Of a stretch of DNA of 64,000 nt, positions 58,699 to 64,000 are shown piece by piece (position 1 is the stretch's first letter; every line of letters starts with the position of its first letter). Position numbers and translations under genes: made by a program. The notes beneath the pieces are model-generated. The model had not been told where the DNA came from, did not search any database, and was given only the letters and a program-made list of their open reading frames with translations. Origin of the DNA: SAR202 cluster bacterium (GTDB lineage Bacteria > Chloroflexota > Dehalococcoidia > UBA6926 > VFHL01); NCBI GenBank assembly GCA_009392005.1, contig VFHL01000005.1:105619-169618 (forward strand), in the 5' to 3' direction.

Positions 58699-59589
58699 AT
58701 GAGAGGATTACTAATTGGCATCGTCATCCTACTTGGGATCGGTGTCTTCGTCGGAACACAAGCAGTTTATATTGTTGATGAGACACAACAAGCGTTGGTT
58801 CTTCAGTTTGGAGCGCCGGTTGGCGATCCGAAGACATCTGCTGGCCTGCAATTTAAGGCCCCATTTGTCCAACGAGTGCTATTTTTCGAGAAACGGATTC
58901 TTTCCAGTGACGCACCGCCACAAGAGTACCTGACGACGGATAAGAAGAGGTTGGTTGTAGACCACGTGACAAGATGGAAGATATCACAGCCATTAGTGTA
59001 CTTTCAGGCAGTCGCAACAGAATCAGGTGCCCGAGCGCGTTTAGATGACATTGTGTTTTCCGAAATGCGAAAGGAACTGGCATCGGTTGATTTTGTTGAT
59101 ATCATCTCGGCTGAACGTGAAGATATTATGACGAGGGTTGCGACGGCAGCCCAAAATGAAGCGACAGCTTTTGGCATATCGGTGATAGATGTACGGATAA
59201 AGCGGGCCGATCTTCCACAAGAGGTTGAAATTAGCGTTTATAATCGTATGCAGGCTGAGCGACAACGAGAGTCTTCGCTGTTCAGGTCTGAGGGAGACAG
59301 CGAAAGCCTTAAAATTCGGTCAGCTGCAGATGTTACTGTGGCGCAAACTATAGCAGAGGCGAGCCGACAGTCAAGGCAGATCAAAGGTCGAGCAGAGGCA
59401 AAGGCAATTGATACTTTGGCTGAAGCTCTGCAGAAAGATGCAGAGTTCTACAGTTTTATCAGAAGCTTAGAGACATATGAAGCATCTCTAAAAGAGCAGA
59501 CCACGGTTGTTCTGTCAACGGACTCACCTCTATTCTCGTTTTTGACTGATCCTTTGGGCAGTGATGCTTCCAAACCAGAAAAAGAATAA
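58699..59589 (+). CDS. hflC: HflC-like SPFH/band 7 protein
   Basis: VYIVDETQQALVLQFGAPV, LVVDHVTRWKISQPLVYFQAV, IKRADLPQEVEISVYNRMQAERQRESSLFRSEGDSE. Confidence 0.92.
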   Translation: MRGLLIGIVILLGIGVFVGTQAVYIVDETQQALVLQFGAPVGDPKTSAGLQFKAPFVQRVLFFEKRILSSDAPPQEYLTTDKKRLVVDHVTRWKISQPLVYFQAVATESGARARLDDIVFSEMRKELASVDFVDIISAEREDIMTRVATAAQNEATAFGISVIDVRIKRADLPQEVEISVYNRMQAERQRESSLFRSEGDSESLKIRSAADVTVAQTIAEASRQSRQIKGRAEAKAIDTLAEALQKDAEFYSFIRSLETYEASLKEQTTVVLSTDSPLFSFLTDPLGSDASKPEKE

Positions 59590-59612
59590 AGACTGGTGGG
59601 AAAGACTGGTAG

Positions 59613-59810
59613 ATGAGTCGTCAAAGGAAGCGGAGACGTAAAAAATTTCAGAATCGTGCTGATCTTTTGCGGTCTGACCCTTCGCACCGCCCGGGTATTC
59701 TGGGCCCTCGTTGGCGTTTTATACTGGCCATTTCAGCTATCGGTCTTGCCTTGGCATTCGCTCTTGGCACTCCTGGGGTTGCGGCAATGATCGGGATGGG
59801 CAGTTCCTAA
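59613..59810 (+). CDS. Small single-TM protein, unknown function
   Basis: 65 aa: basic N-terminus (MSRQRKRRRKKF) then WRFILAISAIGLALAFALGTPGVAAMIGMG; follows hflC by 23 nt. Confidence 0.5.
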   Translation: MSRQRKRRRKKFQNRADLLRSDPSHRPGILGPRWRFILAISAIGLALAFALGTPGVAAMIGMGSS

Positions 59811-59867
59811 GAAGCACAGAATATTTTGACTAGTGCTCATATAACTTGGTGAATGCGGTGTGACTCC

Positions 59868-62837
59868 ATGACAGATAGTCCGTCGGCGTCAATAGACCAT
59901 ATTTTTGTTAAGGGTGCTCGTGAGCATAACCTGAAGAATGTTGATGCAAAGGTGCCTCGGGATAAACTTGTTGTCATCACTGGTCTATCAGGTTCTGGCA
60001 AAAGTTCTTTGGCCTTTGATACGATTTATGCAGAGGGTCAACGTCGATATGTTGAATCACTTTCAGCATATGCGCGCCAGTTTCTTGGCCGTATGGAGAA
60101 GCCTGATGTTGATTATATTGAAGGTCTTTCTCCCGCAATTTCTATTGACCAGAAAGGTGTATCAAATAATCCACGATCCACGGTAGGGACTATAACGGAG
60201 ATTTTTGATCATCTTCGTCTTTTGTATGCGCGGATAGGCAAACCACATTGTTATAACTGCGGGCGGCCTGTTGAACAGCAAACTGTGCAAAACATTGTCG
60301 ATTCTATCCGAGCGTTACCTTCTGGGAGTCGTTTACTCGTCCTTGCACCTGTTGTTCAACATCGGAAAGGAGAGCACCAAGGGGTTTTTGAAGATGCTCG
60401 TCAGGCTGGGTTTGTTCGAATACGCGTCAATGGTGAGCTTCACGAGTTGTCCGAGCAGTTTGCTTTGGACAAGAATCGGCTACATAGCATTGAGGTTGTA
60501 GTGGATCGATTAGTATTAAACGAGGATGATGATTTGCGAACTCGGATCACTGATTCTGTTGAGACTGCTTTAAAGTTGAGTCAGGGATTCTTACAAGTAG
60601 TTGATGTAGATTCTGAAGAAGGACATCTTTTTAGCGAGCATTTCGCATGTGTTTACTGCAACATCAGCGTGGGTAAAATCGAACCACGCACCTTCTCTTT
60701 CAATTCACCTCATGGTGCGTGTGAAGAATGCACGGGTCTTGGTTACCAACTTAAAATCGATCCGGATCTTGTAATACCTGATAAATCAATAAGCCTTGCG
60801 GCTGGAGCGGTGAAGCCGTGGGCTAAAGCGGGAACAATGAATCGGTGGTACAAGTCAATCTTGAGATTGGCTGCAGAAGCGTCTGAAATTGCTATGGATG
60901 TACCTGTGCAAGACTTATCGGATCGTCAAAAGGCGTACATTTTGTTTGGGCCAGATGAGCGACAAACCAATACCAAAAAAACGAAAAACAAACGTGGCAA
61001 AGGAACGTCGTTAAGATACAGACGCCGCGGGCGCATTTTTAATACGACCTTTGACGGAGTCATACCTCACTTAGAGAACCGCCATAAAGAGACCGAATCT
61101 GACTATGTTCGGTCAGACATTGAGAAATACATGACATCTCATGCATGTGTTGCATGTAATGGGAAGCGGCTTAAAAAAGAAGCGCTGGCTGTGAGTGTAG
61201 ACAATCTGAACATCATGGATGTTTCTCATCTGTCAATCAATGATGCTCGAAATTGGATTCAAAATCTTGATCAGGATGGGACTTTGAGTGAAAGAGACAC
61301 ATTGATTGCAGAACAGATCCTTAAAGAAATAGATGCCCGTCTGAATTTTCTTGCTGATGTGGGTTTGAATTATTTGACACTTGACCGTGCAACTTTAAGC
61401 CTTTCCGGCGGGGAGGCTCAAAGGATACGTTTAGCAACTCAAATTGGTTCTGGCCTAATGGGAGTTTTATATATATGTGATGAGCCTTCAATAGGTTTGC
61501 ATCCTGTTGATAATGCGCGCCTTATTGCTACTCTCCAAAATTTGCGTAATTTGGGAAATACGATCATTGTGGTTGAGCATGATGAGGCAATCATGCGGGC
61601 TGCGGATCATATTATCGATCTTGGTCCGGGTGCTGGGGAGAATGGTGGCAACATTGTTGCTGAAGGAAATTTCGAGTCAATCCAGTCGTCGGAAGAATCT
61701 GTGACTGGAGCGTACTTAAGTGGTCGAAGGACAATTTCGGTTCCCAGCGAAAGGCGCAAGAGTGCTGGTCGTAGTTTAAGTGTCATCGGGGCTCGCGCGA
61801 ATAATTTGAAGAATGTGAACGTTTCTATTCCACTAGGATTATTTGTTTGTATCACCGGTGTATCTGGATCTGGGAAAAGCAGTTTGGTTTACGATATTTT
61901 GGCCAAACGTTTGTCTCAGTACTATCATCAGGCCCGTGAACGTCCAGGGGCGCATGAGAGTATTGATGGGCTTGATCAGATTGATAAAGTGATCAATATT
62001 GACCAATCAGCTATCGGCAGAACCCCACGATCCAATCCGGCGACTTACACAGGCTTGTTTACTCCCGTGCGAGAATTGTTTTCTACAGTTCCTGAGGCGC
62101 GCGCGCGCGGATACGGTCCTGGCCGTTTTTCTTTTAATATTCGAGGTGGACGTTGTGAAGCCTGTCAAGGAGATGGATATACTCAGATAGAGATGCAATT
62201 CTTGCCTGATGTCTCTGTGCCGTGCGAAGTTTGCAAGGGACAACGTTACAATCGTGAAGCATTAGAAATCCGTTTTCGCGGGAAGAATATATCTGAAGTC
62301 TTAAATATGACAGTTACAGAGGCATTGGAGCATTTTGGGGCCTTTCCGAAGGTGAAGAAGAAACTCCAGACCTTGGAGGATGTTGGTTTGGGATATATTC
62401 GTTTAGGTCAACCAGCAACAACTTTGTCAGGAGGCGAGGCACAACGGATCAAACTGTCAACTGAGTTGTCCCGTCGTTCGACCGGCCGCACTATTTACTT
62501 ATTAGATGAACCAACCACTGGTTTGTCTTTTGCGGATACAGACGCACTTTTACATGTTTTGCAACGATTAGTTGATCAAGGTAATTCGGTCGTTCTTATT
62601 GAGCATCATTTGGATATCATAAAGAGTGCTGACTGGGTTATAGATATGGGTCCTGGGGCAGGGGAACAAGGCGGAGAGGTCGTCGCAATGGGCACTCCAG
62701 AAGAGATAGCGGGGATTGAGGAAAGTCACACGGGTCAATATTTGCGTGATTTAGTGAAACCAAAGAAAAGACGCGCCAAGTCATCCGTTCAGAGTAGAAA
62801 ACCTTCTCGGAAGAAGAAGGCTGCTGTGGTTGAATAG
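59868..62837 (+). CDS. uvrA: Excinuclease ABC subunit A
   Basis: [63 protein letters not shown], zinc-finger CxxC sets, [34 protein letters not shown]. Confidence 0.97.
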   Translation: MTDSPSASIDHIFVKGAREHNLKNVDAKVPRDKLVVITGLSGSGKSSLAFDTIYAEGQRRYVESLSAYARQFLGRMEKPDVDYIEGLSPAISIDQKGVSNNPRSTVGTITEIFDHLRLLYARIGKPHCYNCGRPVEQQTVQNIVDSIRALPSGSRLLVLAPVVQHRKGEHQGVFEDARQAGFVRIRVNGELHELSEQFALDKNRLHSIEVVVDRLVLNEDDDLRTRITDSVETALKLSQGFLQVVDVDSEEGHLFSEHFACVYCNISVGKIEPRTFSFNSPHGACEECTGLGYQLKIDPDLVIPDKSISLAAGAVKPWAKAGTMNRWYKSILRLAAEASEIAMDVPVQDLSDRQKAYILFGPDERQTNTKKTKNKRGKGTSLRYRRRGRIFNTTFDGVIPHLENRHKETESDYVRSDIEKYMTSHACVACNGKRLKKEALAVSVDNLNIMDVSHLSINDARNWIQNLDQDGTLSERDTLIAEQILKEIDARLNFLADVGLNYLTLDRATLSLSGGEAQRIRLATQIGSGLMGVLYICDEPSIGLHPVDNARLIATLQNLRNLGNTIIVVEHDEAIMRAADHIIDLGPGAGENGGNIVAEGNFESIQSSEESVTGAYLSGRRTISVPSERRKSAGRSLSVIGARANNLKNVNVSIPLGLFVCITGVSGSGKSSLVYDILAKRLSQYYHQARERPGAHESIDGLDQIDKVINIDQSAIGRTPRSNPATYTGLFTPVRELFSTVPEARARGYGPGRFSFNIRGGRCEACQGDGYTQIEMQFLPDVSVPCEVCKGQRYNREALEIRFRGKNISEVLNMTVTEALEHFGAFPKVKKKLQTLEDVGLGYIRLGQPATTLSGGEAQRIKLSTELSRRSTGRTIYLLDEPTTGLSFADTDALLHVLQRLVDQGNSVVLIEHHLDIIKSADWVIDMGPGAGEQGGEVVAMGTPEEIAGIEESHTGQYLRDLVKPKKRRAKSSVQSRKPSRKKKAAVVE

Positions 62838-62881
62838 TTTTGAATTGGGAATATCACGTCAAGTTTTAAGATGCAGAGAAT

Positions 62882-62927
62882 AAAAAAAAGGGACGAAGAT
62901 GCTTTTCATCTAGGGCGCCCCTTTTTC
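62882..62927. terminator. Possible bidirectional terminator between uvrA and tRNA-fMet
   Basis: AAAAAAAGGG...AGATGCTTTTCATCT...GCGCCCCTTTTTC: inner AGATG/CATCT stem and outer A/G versus C/T arms. Confidence 0.5.
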
Positions 62928-62933
62928 TCATTC

Positions 62934-63008
<75 letters not shown>

Positions 63009-63116
63009 GCGTCATGCTCTTTTTTTCGAAGACACGCCCATCTAATTACACTATCTGCGGATGTAGGATCACGATCTTTTTAGATTATGTTCTTTTGGTG
63101 TTCTGGTCAATGCCGG

Positions 63117-64000
<884 letters not shown>

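Overview
The window looks like a chromosomal segment of a bacterium with moderate-to-low GC. The gene content and fusions suggest a Chloroflexota-like lineage, but that is inference. It starts inside gltB and ends inside a 23S rRNA gene on the minus strand. Most genes are housekeeping: thiI, sbcC/rad50-like, hisS, secD/secF, CCA transferase, def, priA, rplS, trmD, metH, caa3-type oxidase genes with ctaG and a ctaA-ctaB fusion, the shikimate genes aroE-aroC-aroKB, ruvX, alaS, dnaE, hflK/hflC and uvrA. There are three tRNAs (Asn, Trp, initiator Met). The most interesting region is a tightly packed same-strand cluster of 11 genes at 22419-32977. It encodes two CitE/malyl-CoA-lyase-superfamily proteins, a divergent SucCD/MtkAB-like acyl-CoA ligase, a small single-cluster ferredoxin, an acyl-CoA dehydrogenase, a MaoC hydratase, a methylmalonyl-CoA-mutase-like large subunit with altered pocket motifs, two tandem FabG/PhaB-like reductases and a thiolase. 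I read it as a candidate non-canonical ethylmalonyl-CoA-type or C5-dicarboxyl-CoA pathway. It may recover the malyl-CoA thioester as ATP. No crotonyl-CoA carboxylase/reductase is present in the window. A second item is a two-gene LicC-like nucleotidyltransferase / CobD-HisC-like aminotransferase operon near tRNA-Trp. All family assignments come from reading motifs by eye; no database search was run.
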